Positions 1 through 14,500 of a stretch of DNA of 64,000 nucleotides are shown in pieces. Each line of letters starts with the position of its first letter. Position 1 is the first letter of the stretch. The translations under genes were made by a program, and so were the position numbers. The stretch is taken from positions 16,997,644 through 17,061,643 of the forward strand of contig NC_092034.1 of assembly GCF_042242105.1 (NCBI RefSeq). The letters run 5' to 3'. The notes beneath the pieces were generated by a model. The model searched no databases, was not told the origin of the DNA, and was given only the letters and a program-made list of their open reading frames with translations. This stretch comes from Pempheris klunzingeri (taxonomy: Eukaryota; Chordata; Actinopteri; Acropomatiformes; Pempheridae).

Positions 1-531
1 TATTACAAGCTGCCCAACACTGTTTCACCAGCCCACTCAAATACAAAGAAGCAAAAAAGAATTCATTCTGCAGCAGCTCCATGTGCAGCCAAAACAGCAC
101 TATACACCGTTTGATCAGCACCATGCACACATCAACAAGTCACTATAACCTCCTACAGTGACTGTGGTACTGGGCTGCTGTGAAGGGTGGAATCAAAGAA
201 CTGAATCAAGACCTTTTTCCTTGTTCTCTTGCCATTAAACTCCGCAATAAAATCTGTGCAAGCTTGGACACAAACTCCTTTTCCATGGATGTGGTGAACA
301 CACACGTCTAGAGGTGTGATGGTGCAAAGTGTTTGAAATGAGTTCTGACTTTGGTTTCCTTCTATTGGCAGCTCCTGACTCCTGTCAGAAAAATACCACA
401 GCTAAGGAACCACTGGTCTAATCATGAAGACTCTCATGTCAAATAACCACAAAACTATTTCAATTGGAAATGCAGAACAGAAGATGCACGTTCATGGAGG
501 ATGCTACTGAGACGGGGGGAAGATACACCAC

Positions 532-560
532 CTGCACCGGCGATCAGCTCCTTAGCACGG
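532..560 (-). CDS. eml3: possible eml3 micro-exon 6 (29 nt)
   Basis: A 29-nt open segment with acceptor CTCCACAG and donor GTGGTG would add NRAKELIAGA in the correct phase after exon 5, comparable to the ESRGGKDPL stretch of EML3. It is too short to be certain. Nothing further of eml3 was recognised in 1-531. Confidence 0.4.
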
Positions 561-3500
561 CTGTGGAGACAGAAAACAACTGTGTGAGACAGATATACGA
601 CACCATCTCAAGTAAATTAGTAGCTTTTATCTATCAGTATTAATGCAGGCTTTTCATGGGAATGGAATTTTATTATTATTCATTCATCAAGAGATATGTG
701 AGGCTGCGGCAGCCATAGGAAAGAGTGAGCTGTGGCGACAGCTGTGAGTGATGGCAGTGTGGCTCACTTCTCCAGGCTGGGGGAGCGGGTGAGGAGGTTG
801 GCCGAGGATGCCGCCTTCTTGTCCAGACGTTTCCTCTGCCTCTCTGGGTTCACCAGTTTCTCGCTGTTCCTGCGAACCCTGGAACACCGGAGGGCACAAA
901 TCAGATTCAGCACTCGCTGTGGGTCCTCTCACGGCTACTAACTGTTACACCCCCGCACCACACCACTGTGCCTGCATGCACATACACACAGAAACATGCG
1001 TGTCCGTCTTAGACTGTTAGATTTATGTTAGTAACAGTATGTTTTACTTGAATGAGACTATCCCACACTGAAATAGCATGAATGGCCAACACACAGTGGA
1101 TGTTCCAAGTTGTAATAAACTGGAATCGGCCTGTTACCCATGGCCTACAACTCACATTAGTTCTACTGGCCTTCACCCCAACTCCTCATTGGCCTGGGAA
1201 AAATACCCTGATTTCTAAAAGCTGTGCTCAGGCTGCAGCTCTCAAACTGAATTTGACAAGGTCAGATGACCATGAACACCCACCCAGAACAGCACGTGTT
1301 AAACCGTAACTGAACTTATTGTCTCTCAGGGTTTCTTGTGGCACCTCCATTTCCTGGTGACACTTGAAGCATCACTAGAGGAAGTATTACCAACTAAAAA
1401 AAGATTTACTGTCTATCTATGTCACTAGGCTCAGGCCTAGGAACTGAAAGTCAGCTGACAAACCCCCTCTCCTCCAAAATCTCTGTACTGCTGGTCTTTA
1501 AATAAAGTTTTGAATGTAGGGGAGTGAGCACGGAGGCACAGCTTTCCTAGCATCTCTGAGCTGAGGGACTACAGTTTATGTTATCCATCAGCAATAAAAC
1601 CCTCCTTCAAGCTACTATACGGAAGTAGGACAAGAGTACACATGCACACACAAGCATATACACAAGTAAACTAAAGCTGCTCCGCCACTGTGCTTCCTGA
1701 TCAGAGAGGCAATTATTGAGTTCAAAGTAGAGGACAAATCACAGCATGCAAGAGATCCTTGATTTGTTTGAGAAAGACATTGTTAAAAAGAAAGTTTGGG
1801 GGAGATCTGCAATGAAAAAACTCCAGATTTAAGGCAGTTTGTGTGTTTCTGCAAACCCCAGCTGAATGGCACTCTGTATATCTGTATTGTCTTCCAGAGC
1901 AGTCAGCTCTAATATTGTGTGGCTACAGCGAAGCTGTAACAGATAGGACCACTCTGGAGGTTCCTGTCATGGATATTGCCTCTGCTGTACCCCGTTTAGA
2001 CAGATGTGCCACTTCAAAACATTTTCTCTCCTTGAACACTTACATCTGCACAGTCTTGTGAACCCACTGACCTTTCTAAGTGTATACATACTGCAACCCT
2101 ACCCCTGCTCCAAGCCCTTCTCCTACATGATGCTGTGATCAATTACCCACACATCACATTTTCCACTGGACTCAAATCTTTGTGTGCTGTCGAGCTAATC
2201 TTGGATATGTCACTCAGTTAGGATGAGCGCCACCATTATGTTCCGCTAAGGCTTTATGTTTCCCTCGCCCCCTGCTCAAACACATGCAGGCCGGAGCGAA
2301 CATGGCGACAGAACATGTCACCCCCTCCAGTTTCCTTCTCTAACACAGCATAATCTCACCCTGGCAACCTGTTTCATGGAGGGATTTGCAGAGCAACTGG
2401 GGTTTGCAGTTACACAAGTGAGAAACAAGATTCATCCTTAAAAGCCAAGCAATCACTAGCGAGGGAGCAGATGATTATGAAGAGAGCGGTGGTGAGGGGA
2501 GTGACGACAACATCACGCACAGCGGTTTCTTCTCTCCTTCCTGGATGGGGGACAGGGGTGCAGAGCGGGAGCTGAGGTTCTGCTCTGAGGCTCTGACCGA
2601 GGCTGAGGCTGAGCCTGGCTCCTCTTGAGAGCAGCTTCCATCCTGGAAGTCCTCCCGCTGGAGGCCTCTGATGGTGGTTGGCTGAATGGGCTGCTCCACT
2701 GACGACGTCCAGCTCAGCTCCTTTTCCTGCTCTCCTCCTGCTTCTTCGTCGTCCTCCTGCTCATCATCATCATCCTCCTCTTCCAAGCCAGGGACACGGT
2801 GGAGCTTCCCCCGCGTCCCCTCAAGCACAGACTCCGCCGGAGGCAGGGCGTCTTCCAGTTGTAGGCTCTGGGCCCGCCTGGGCAGAGGGACCCTGTCGTG
2901 CCCGGCGTCCTGCCCTGGGAGGGTGAGCTCTGTCTGGGTCGACCTGTTTAGTGTCTCCACTCTTGGCTTCGTGGACACCAAGCTTCCTATGTGGCCATTT
3001 GCATTGGTCACGGTGCTGTCTGACAGTTGGCTAGAGACAGTTCAAAGGTTGAGGTCAACAAAGAAGAGTCACACAGCAAAATACACAGACATCACATGAA
3101 CACAACCAGGCTTCTGAATGGACCAGAATGCCTCTGATGTAACAAGCAATCTGGCTATACCTCATGTGAAACACAACAATGATGGTCCCACGTTATCCCT
3201 CCTGTCTCTAAGCCTTTGGCATCTAGCTCCAGTACCTGGTAGCGGTGTGGCGGATCCCGTCGACAGTTGAGCTGGAGGACAGTTTTCTGCTGCTGGTGCA
3301 GCCGTCTGAGCAGCACACTTGGTCCAGCACTCGTGCGGCACCAGGGTTCACTAGGTGGGTAAGAGAATCAGAGTGTGCGCCATCTAGTGTTGGACTTCTT
3401 TTAAAATGTTCTGTTACTACCACTGATTTGTTTGTTTGCCCTGCACATTTAGGTTTTAATGACACAGGGCCTTACATGACTGTTTTCAGCTCAGCTCAAC

Positions 3501-6500
3501 AATCACTTTTCTAATGATTCTGAAGACAAGTGTTGGATGAATTACTCAACTCATCTTGTGTATCGAATCAAGGGTCCAACATAACATTAGAACACTATCA
3601 GACTGAGCACGTACAAGGAAGAAGGAGCACAACTAAATTATTTTAGATTCCTTCATTGGAGGAGCTGCTGCATGTGATTGTGTACATACAGGGACTCTTT
3701 ATCAAGTCTATGATTGTAAAGTGTGAGAAAACCCCACAGTGTTCCACCGTCCAGTGTAGGATGAGGCTGCGGCGTAGGTGCAGCCTGAGGACAACTCACC
3801 TGCAATGAGCTGCTGTTTCAGTAACGGTAGGAGTTGGTCGTGGAGGCGGATCCTGCGCAGGGCATCAGCCAGTGAGGATTTCAGCAGCGTGATCTCATCC
3901 TCCTGCGCCTGCAGACGCACCTCCATCATGGAAGCTCGGTATGGGAACTCAGCGCTGCTGTCTGCCGACACGTCATCTACAAAGAGACGTCACATTAATT
4001 CATGTCCTCTGAGCTTTAATTTCATTACACCAATCAGATGGCCTGAAGCACGGCTTCTGTAAGCCACAGTGACCCTTGATAGTGATCTTTATTTCATGGC
4101 ACCCTGCTGTCTGAAGGAGAGCAACTAGACACACTTCATGTAGGTGCTATCAGAAGAAAAGGGGTGACGCCTGCATGCTCGCTCCGTGAACAAAACTTTA
4201 CTACTGACGACATTTCAATCCTATTTGGTCGGCTCTTCATCTGGTCAACATGCTTAAAACATGGAACCACAGCCCATATCTCTACATCACACACAACAAT
4301 GGGATGCCAAGCTCTATGAAGGCATCTTTAGTGCCCAGAGAGATGAGCATCCATTTAAGTCCATAGAGAGAAACAACACTAACCAGCCACGCCTCACACC
4401 ATCAAACCTGCATGTCAAACATACAGACCTAACACCAGTACCAACGCCATCTCACACCACATCAGCCACACCACCTACACTTCACCTGCTACTGAGACAC
4501 ACACAGGACATCCTGGGATCAAATGATCTGCTTTCAGAGAAGAGGGAACCATCTTTGTGATGGTTAAGGTCAGGGTAAGGGTTGGGTTAGTTGTTTCTTT
4601 ATGATGGTTAAGGTTAGGGTAAGGGTTGGGTTAGTTATTTCTTTATGATGTTGATCAAAGAGGGTCCTCTCAAACATTGCAGGATAAACATGGGTGTGTT
4701 ATCTGGCATGATGTCCATTTGTAGAGGGGATTACAGATATTCAGAGCATTGTACTCAGAGAGTACAGAGGAGTGTCCAAACCCTCTCAAGGACGCTATTG
4801 TGTGGTGAGCAGAGCTAGTGGTCCGCTGTGTGTGTGTGTGTGTGTGTGTGTAGGACATAGCTGTCTGTGAATGTGAGGAATGCCTCCTTCTGTCCTTGTG
4901 TCACAGAATGGAACAAAGAGGAGCAAGCATCAGGATCATAATTATCCAGTTCTTGCTCAGCCATTGAAGTGTTATTTTAACACTACAGTCCGGCGAAGCA
5001 CAAGCATTAATTGACCGAATGTTGTGAGGAAATGTTTTGCCCACTCAGTAATGACTATCAGTCAATCAATCTGTATTTATACAGCACCAATTCATAACAG
5101 CATTATCTCAACACCCTTTCCATAAAGAGAAGGTCTAGATCAAACTCTTTGATGAAGAGAGAGACCCAACGATTCAGGAATTCAAGAATCCCCACATGAG
5201 CAGCATCAGATATTATATTAGGCAACAGTAGCAGGAAGAACTCCCCTTTAACGGGAAGAAACCTGGAACAGAACCAGGCTCAGAGGGGCGACTAGGTAAG
5301 AGGAGCTCACACACTACTCCTCATGAATCCTTCCAAACCCCGTAGATTCATTTTTAGCAAAGCCTAACAGTCAAGATCCACAACCCGGAATTACACAGTG
5401 CCAGTAATTATAGTCAAATGCTCCATTTCCACATGGACGTGAGCTCTCAGGCAGTTCACGGACATTATCGTTCTCACATGTGCAGTATGTTGGCGAGTTT
5501 CTTGCCCAGGACCAACTCTTAAAATCTTTACCAATGGCCCTTGTAGTAAGAGATGTCTTCACAAATCCATCGTGATGTACATCAGGACTAATCAGGACTA
5601 ATCAGGACAACAAAAGTCATGTCATTTTCACCATTTTCACTTTTTAACAGAATTTTAAAATTCACTACTTCCAGTTACTTTTTATTTGCCGTTTTAACTG
5701 TGCTGTTAAGTTAATGTCAGTGAAAGTCAGCACTTCCTGCACACTCATCACAAGCTCGAAGGCTACATTCTTGACAGGTTTTTAATTTGAAACATCTGCT
5801 GGAAGCATTTGTTCTTACTGCAAGCAGCAAAAGCTCCTGGTCACAGCAGACCAGACTCTCACAGCACAAAGTTCACTGACTTCAGCAGGGATGTGTTTCT
5901 TTCAATAGTCACATAGTGCTGGAGGGAGAAAAACAGGAGAACTGTGATACTTGTGTCAAATTCAAGCATCATGTAGCATCATGTTGATGGTATACAGCGT
6001 GCACACACTGCAGTTGTTTTATAGTTCATCATGAATGAATATCTAATACATAATAATCATCTTTGCGAGACTAAAGTTAATTATTTTGTTAATACACTGT
6101 CAGCTTACGCTTGATCCGAACCAGTTCATACAACAGCCCGTCCAACCACAGTGTTCAGCATTGTTCTGAACAGCGGAGTGAAAAGCCGCCAAAGGAGAGA
6201 GACTCCACGTCATTACAACTGGGAGATCATTTTCAGACAGGCTTTCATAGTAATCACATGTGTCACAAACAGTTGGACAACAAATAGAGTAGGACAGGGA
6301 CGTTCAGACCCTCTCTCTCCTCTCAGCTGACCAATGACCGGGCGAGGCGGGGTGTGAATGTGGGATCTTTGGTCGGACAAAGGGCCTCTAAGCTAGTTAA
6401 GATTGTCTGGCTCATATCAGAAGTGTTTAGTGTAGCTTTGGGTTTTTAACACAACACACACAACGGCATTAGGAGTAGAACTGTGAAAATAATTCAAAAA

Positions 6501-9500
6501 TGACTATATATAGAATATAGCAGTGATCGCTATCACTACTGGGATCAAAATCTCAGTGAATTCATGTTATTTTTTAAACATATCAACATGAACAAGGTCT
6601 TTAACTCTGTTTAATAGCGAGCGGAACATTGAGCATGCACATGAGCTATTAAAGTTAAAATGTTTGATATATAATACCTATATAATACTATATAATACTT
6701 GTATTCTGCATGTTACACATTTTATTACACCATGGTTTTGTTGAATCCCATGTTGTGTGGGGTTTTTTGGAATAAAGTGAAAATGGCCAAAATGAAAGGT
6801 GGTATGAATTCATGGATAATATCTGCAAACCCCGACATATATTGCACATGTTTAAAGCCCCTGGTAGACACAAAACAGAAACAGACAGTAAAAGTTGAGT
6901 TTAGTGAATGGGGCCCATGTGCCCACGGGCTGCTAGCTGCATGATGATGACTGTCGACGCCAGTTTGCCAACTGAGTGATGTAAGGGCAGCCAGAGGTCT
7001 CGTGGAACTTTTGGCATGTCATGATTATCATTGACTGTGGCCTTGCAAGACATTTTCCTTTGGCGCACCACTTTCACTGGAACAGGCGTTTCATCATCAG
7101 CTGTGCACTGGAGGAACTGCTGCTCTGAGGTCTGCCTGAACCCCTCCACACTGATCAGGCGGATGCTAGGTGTGCTACGGAGTCACGAGCTCCGTCCTCA
7201 CTGCTGACCTCAGGCCAAGCAGGGTGATCTTATTGAGTGTGACTGAGACACTTTCATCTGCTAACTGCCAAGTGGAGGAGTAACATGTGAGAGCTGCACT
7301 CAAGTGATCAGTCACATGTATGCCCTATGTGGGACAGCCAATCAGAGACAAGGATGGAGCCTCTTCAGCCCTGTTATTCCTTTGGTTAGCTTTAAAACAC
7401 TCACTCTTTTTGTGTGTGAACTCCATATTCCACTAGCTACTAATGTAATCTACTACAGTCATTACAAACCAATAGAAAACTAAGTGGAAGCCTGGCATCC
7501 AAAGCTGAGCACATTTAAACATGAACAGGTTGGTCTCATCACAACAAGCTATTTTGATGCTACTCTATGAAATGTAGAGAGTACACAAAGGAAGGTGGTA
7601 GAATTCAAAATAAAGTGGTTTAATCAACCTTTTTTACGAGTCTTTATCAAAAATATAATAAAAATATAGAAATAAAATAAAGTAAAAATCAAGAATTATC
7701 TATATCAATTGAATGAGTCCTTCTATCATGATACATTTTTCAGGTACAGCAGCCCTTATGTCTGAGGTCACACTTCCTCCCTGATCCTTCAGATTAAAAG
7801 CCTGCACAGAAACTTCTGGCCAGCAGCCAGAGCAGGAAAGAGGAAGTGTTTGATGAAGTGACACAAGCAGCTCAGTGGGAATTTCCAGTTAAGACCACAC
7901 TTACGTCTCTGCACAGAAAAGAAAGAAGCTGGTTCTGTCCAATCCAACGTGTTTCCCCACACAGTAGTACTGACAGTGAAAAAATGAGAAGCAACCTGTT
8001 TTCTATACGGCCATCTGCTAATGATAGTTAGCATAGCTTAGCAAATGTGTGCATTTTTTTCCCAAATCTTTTTTCACTCCAGTAGACAGTGAAATGCTCA
8101 CAGCGCCTTTATCAGGAGATACAGTCCATTAAAATGATCCCAGACCAGCCCTGACAACAATCTTGACTCATGTCATGACGCTGTGGGATTGTGCGCAATC
8201 CTGAATGGATAGTATTTCATTATTTCTACATCATTTAAGACAGCATGTTAATGTTGAGACAATGAAAAACAACTCATTAAAAAGGGCCACAGCAGCAAAC
8301 AGGTCAGCTTCTTAATGAACTAGGATCTAATCCACTTATAAAAGAGTGACTTCCCGTCTTTCTCCACCAGCCTCACACTGATGGCAAGGCTCCAAAACAA
8401 ATGTCCCAACACTCACTCCTGAAAAACCACAGCGTGTTGATTCACACCTCTAGGCCTTCACACCTGTCTACAGATTTCACAAACAATATGTTGATTAGTC
8501 GAGTGGAATCTTCTCTACTCACTCTGCAAGAATAACATTTCCAAAAATGTCGGACTATTCCACACACAGTAGCAGCAGGAAATGTAATCCTGCAAACTAG
8601 CACGTCTTCAGATTAATGGGGGAGATACAAACATAGGTGATAAGACAGGTGGGAGGCCCCAGTTTAAACACTGAGCCTTCCTGCCCGTGCAGACCTGAGC
8701 AGGAGGTGGCCAGAGCTTTAAAAGCTATCCTACAGCTAACCCTCCTAAACACTGCCTCATGATAAACAATTAAAACATTCCAGGCCTCCCTCTGTGAGAC
8801 TGCTGCTGAAGCATGGACAGGAAAGAGTGAGAGAAGCAGAAACACATGCTAAAAGAGCTCCCATCAGCCAATGAGGAGCATCAAAGCCCCACCATCATTA
8901 AACCCAGAAGAAGCTCAGCGGTGGATGGACACATCACTGTTCAAACTTTACTGGGGGGGCCGTTGGCTCCAGAGACCACGCTCCCATCGTGTGCTGGGCT
9001 CCTGCAGGCAGCAGCCACAGAGACTGTCGGTCCTGGATGTGACGGGGAGGTGTGCTCAGTGAGACCTGACCACAGCTGCCCAGTGCACTGGGGGCCCTGA
9101 CAACACATTCTCTCACTCAGTTTCTCACTGTGAGCAGTGAGGTCCCCCACTCAGATTTCTGCCAAAGTTGGAGCAGTTTTAGTTATTTCACTGAGAAATT
9201 TCTGTATTGCTTTTCGTTTTGCTCTGTGTGCTCTTCTGACTGGTTTGAAGTGGGTGGGGCATTAGGCATAAGGAGGCCATTTCCTCAGTCTCACTGGAGG
9301 ATACCATGGATTTGGTCTAAGCTCAGGGGGTGGTCGATCCAAGATCGAGGACTGCACTGGCTGGTTTGCAACACAGCAGACAGCACAGTTAATCACACAG
9401 CATGTGCATTCAGATAAGCGCGCTCTGCTGCCTTCTTCTGCATCTGTCCGTGTTAACTGTGCCCTGCTCGAGTGTTGGGGAGTTCAAGTTAGAAGCTGAA

Positions 9501-11460
9501 TTACATTTGGTGAATTAGTAACTTTAAGGTAGCCTTGGTATTTTCTAAACCATGCAGCAGGTCCAGTAATGAGTCTGTAATTTGTCACTTACTAACAGGG
9601 CAGGGCAGTTCCACTCTGCAGACACAGTCAGCCGACTCACATGGAGCAGATGGGCATGTGAATGTAGCATGTAAATGTACACCAATAATATAGTGATGTC
9701 CAGCCTACAGATGGATGCTGGGTGGTGTGTCAACAGGCATGCAGCTATGGAGGGAGGGAGAGAGCTGCAGGCTTAGGTTCACCGCCGTGGCTCAACAGTG
9801 TGTTGGATACATGTTGCAGGTAGAGGAGTGTGACATGTGAGTGTAGCAGCAGACTGTCTGTCTAATCTCTGTGGACTGTATATCTCTGTTCGACACCGTG
9901 CTGAGACACCGATCGATTACAAGATGCCCGATCAGCCCCTGAACCTCTGAAACCTGACAATGGAGTGGGCTCCTCTCATTGGCTACTGATGACAGCTGTA
10001 CATACAAATGGCAGCTCTATCAGGAAGCCCAGGCTCTGCCAGTTCGGAGGGCCAGAAACCTAAAACTGAGATTCACTGCTCACGTGTGAATTATCTGGAA
10101 CTTTTCCTCCCATTAGACTCAGCTGGAAATATCTGGACACGACATCACTCGGCCAACTCTCTACAGGAAGGTACACCAAACAGGAAGTGGGTCTTTTCCT
10201 CCAAAGACAGCGTTAATGGCTGAATGTGGCCTCAGGGGGGAAACCTATTAACAGTTCCCAACCAGCCTGGGTCCATCTGCAGCTCCTGCTCACACACAGA
10301 AATAACAAAGTGACAAGAAATGCGAGCCTTCAGGAATACCCATAAGGTCCAAAGCACTGCGGTATTTAAGTCAGCACACAGCACCACTGAAATGTTTCTG
10401 TGCAGTCCATCTTGAAAAAAAAAGAAACTCATTTTGAAAGTCATTTATTTATGGTGCAGAAGGTATTTATGGTGAAGTGTGTCGTGACTGACAGTTTGGT
10501 GGCACCACACCCACTCCAGCTGTAGAAGAGCCTCTTCACAGGATCTGATTTTGGCCGTGGGGCCTGTACTTAGCAGGCTGGTTTTATACATGGACTAGAT
10601 GAATGGAGTGTTTTATTGTCTGGTTTGACTGGTAGTGCCAGCGGTAACACTCCAAAGTCCTAATAAAAAAATGAATGTCTCACAGTGAGTGACAGTCCTT
10701 TTGACATACAGCTGAGTGTAAATATGATTCCTCCTGCTTAGCATCCTCCCTCACCTTTGATGAACAAAACCACACATGCTTAACCTGTGCTGTGTTTAAA
10801 CAGGAGGCAGTCCAAGAAGACAATGTCCTGACATGAAGGAAACTAGTGCACTGAGTATTTTCATTTGGCACAGAGTGCATGCAGTCATATGACTTTAACA
10901 AGGAAAAATGATTCAAAGTCAAGCATTCAAATGTTTTCACCGGACAGGAGGGGGATGAGGAACTGTAATCTGTAAAGAAACTTAAGCTGTCAGACAGACG
11001 TGTCAGAGCTAACAAGTATAACATTTCCCTCTGAGATGGACTGGGGGGAAAGTTTAAAGATGCAGAGAGTGGAAATACTCATGTTAAGTACAAGTACTTG
11101 AGGAAATGTACTTAGTTACACTCCATCAGTGGTGCTAACTTAGAGAGATCACCGGTGTGCAGTGTCTTCGCTTCAGCACTTCAATATGGGACTGGTGATG
11201 GGGTGACTTTAAATACAGCAACAGCTCTGATGGAAAAGAAGATTAATGGGTCACATTCGGCCATTATAAAAAGATACGTTTTAATCCGGTGAATTAGCAG
11301 GCGAATGTTCGGCTGATGGGGGTCAGCTGTCCCCGCATGCTGTGGCCCCCACATCTGAATGCCCACAGGAGATTTCAGGCGGGGCTCTTTGCCACCGTCA
11401 TCTAAACACCAGATCAGTAGAGGACCCAGTTCACACACCCAGAAGCCCCTGATCATAACA

Positions 11461-11507
<47 letters not shown>

Positions 11508-14500
11508 GCATCTCCCAAAGAGTGATTAGAAAGCACTTCCATTAAAGGTCTTCCTACAGTTTAGCTTTCATCACCTCTGCAGTCAGGTTTTTATCAAAAG
11601 TACAATACTGCTCTAACACTGAATCAAACACATACGCACACACTCACACGACTGCTTTCCCGCTCTACTCTGAGCGTCTGCTTTTCTTGTTTTCATTTTT
11701 TCAGTGACTCATAGCTGTTTGGCAGCAGCTCGGGGGAAGCAGGAATTTGATCCACATTCAATTCGCAACAACTGCAGTGGAATTCAGGTTAACATTCAGA
11801 CTTCATCAGATCAACTGTGGGATCGACGGCGTTGTTAGCACTGCGAAAGTAGGAAACGCTCACGTTATGTCACAGCTTCTGGCATTTTTGGTTATTAGTT
11901 CAATGTTTTCAAGTCCTCTAAATGCTTCTCTGTGTGCTAGTTTCCACTGGAGGCGGTGACGTCCCACATTCCTGCTCAAAAAGTGGCAGCGTGCAGAAGA
12001 ACTGCCAGGAAATGATGCATGAATATCAAACATGGCAGACAAGACACTCTTATTTCATCCTCTTGGCTCTTATAAATACTTTTGGAATATTTCGGCAATT
12101 TAAATGGCCCCAAACACTCACTTAGTTTTCAACTTTGAACCAAAAAAAGTTTGCAATAATGAGCCAATCAGTGAGGCGTCTTCTTGTAAAAAGAGTTCAA
12201 ATCTCTTGTGCTAATATGGGGCATATTTCTAAATGAAGCTGAGTGTAATCTGATAACTGACTGATCCACATTCTGTAACTGTGAATATGTATTCAGCTTC
12301 ACATATAAATATCTGCCTGCACCCTGCACCCCCCATAAAATGAAGGGCACCGTGCAGCAGTGAACTAAACCTACGAGCTTTGTGACAAATTATTAATCTA
12401 TGTTTCAGGTTGTGAAGGAAAATCAGCCCGATCAATTCACCAAACTGGTGAATCACACCTCCAACAAGTAAGTGCAAGACCTGAGACAGTTTGACGCTGG
12501 TCAGATGAAAAGCCACCAGTATCCAATGATCCTAAAGAAGGAGGAGAACTTGATTCCAGAGCTGGGAATACAAGCCTCTATTTGATTTCCACTTTTGTGA
12601 AAGGCTTCGGGTCATTCCAGGTCTTGTGGGAGGCTGGCTGCCTGACAGCTGCACAGCCACACTCTCTTGGACTGATGGGAGTCTTTTGTTGCATCTCCGT
12701 GTGCAGCTACACAAGTCTTTCATGCCCAACTGGTTGATGTATGAGTTTACAAAAAGTTCCCTTTTCATCCAGCTTGATTAGAGGCAGAAGTAGAGAGGAA
12801 GCGGCAGATATAATTAGCCTTGCATGCCTTCCCCTTTTTCTTTTAGGCTGCAGTAAATCTGTTTGTAATCTGAGCTACTGCCTCTTCTCCAACTCAAAAA
12901 TGACAGACACGTCTTTGACTTGCATGTAGTGTGTACTATATCTACTGCAAGATATTCTCAGTGTCCACCCACTCATTCTCTCTACCTTTCACCCATGGGT
13001 GCTGCATAATGACCTCAACCACCTACAGATGCCGTTTGTCCCAAAGCACACCGCTCACTGCTCTGAGTTCTCTTCTTTGATTCTGACGCCTCGCCAGCAC
13101 TCGACATCCTGTACGCCCCTGCACTAGTGCCTGAGGTCCCATGTGAGAAGTGAAACGGAGAGCAGCACCGTGCCTGAGAAACACTTTCTCTTCCCCCGCT
13201 GCACCACAGTGTAACTGTATGTTTTTGTGTGACAGTACGGCTCTCACTTGATTCACTGTGTGAAGCATGAAGGGGATGCACGGCAGCACAGACCTTCACG
13301 TTCACCCCCCAACCTTCATGTGAGGTTCATATTTTTAATGATTCATCAGTGATGGACTGTGTAATGCTAGAATGTTACTCCTATAGACAACCCCACAAGT
13401 GGCCTACACAGCCTTTCATCCTCACTTAGCTCACTGTTTGGTTTTGCAGCCCACAACTCCCATCAGCCTCGTCTCCAGCAGCGCTTTTCAGGGACAGAGC
13501 TCTGCTAAAGCAGCTGTGCTCTACCTGCTGTGAAGCTTGATAGATACATCCATACAGTGCAGTCGTAAAAACCATCAAACACTAATGAAACTGGCTCTCA
13601 TGAGGACCGCCCCGGGAAAGGAAGACCAAGAGTTACCCCTGCTGCAGAGGAAAAGTAACCCCAGTGAGAGTGGCTACATGTAGGAGGAGGATGTGGGAGA
13701 TATGAATACTTCGAAACCCAACGTTCCAACATCCGCAAACGAGGATTGCGATCACAACGAGAGACCGATGAGGTACAACAACAAAACAAATTGGGTGAGG
13801 AGGAGAGCAAAGAGCATTACTTGACAATGTCAAGGCGACATGGAGAGAAGTTCGTAGTTACAGGAAGATGTGGGGAAGAAAGCGGTGTCTGGGAAGTACA
13901 ACAAAGAGTCAAAGAGTCGGCCCTGACTGTCCGACTGAAGAGATACAGCAGAAGCAGCAGAACAAACGGGATGTTCTCCACCGAACTGTCCAAAGTGTGC
14001 TCTCAGTGTCAAGGTAATAAGGCTGAGACCGAACAGTGCAGGAAGAGCATATGGGGGAGTGAGGCATCACACAACACCACACTACATGTACAGGCCAAAG
14101 TGACGTCTTTTAACGGCTCGGTTTTGTCGAAAACCCTCAAAAATCTCATGAGGTGATGAAAAGCAGCAGGAATGAAAAAAAGCCCAAAGTGATATTAACT
14201 GATTTTCTGTCAACCTGCTAATCAATAAATGAGCTAATTGTTTCAGCTCTGCATGCAACCAGAATGAATGACTGTGAAATGCCGTGATGGAGTTTGGTAG
14301 AAGAACATTTGTAAGGATTTGGAATGAAAATGTTTTGCACTGATGTTCAATGGTGATACACAAATCACAGCTATCTCAGTCTGAAAGGAATGCAGTCATC
14401 CGACACTGTGAGGACACGTCAGAGGTTTGACGTCTCATTTAGCCGTTAAAGCAGCAGTTGGTTACCCTTTCATGGATCCCTTTCACATTTGTAGGCTAAA

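Noticed and set aside
2686..3099. 137-codon plus ORF rich in Ser
   Set aside because: Antisense of the acidic eml3 exon 4; GAG/GAC codons read backwards give Ser and Leu.
4558..4645. Interstitial telomere sequence
   Set aside because: GGGTTAG words occur inside a 44-bp repeat rather than as tandem TTAGGG hexamers.
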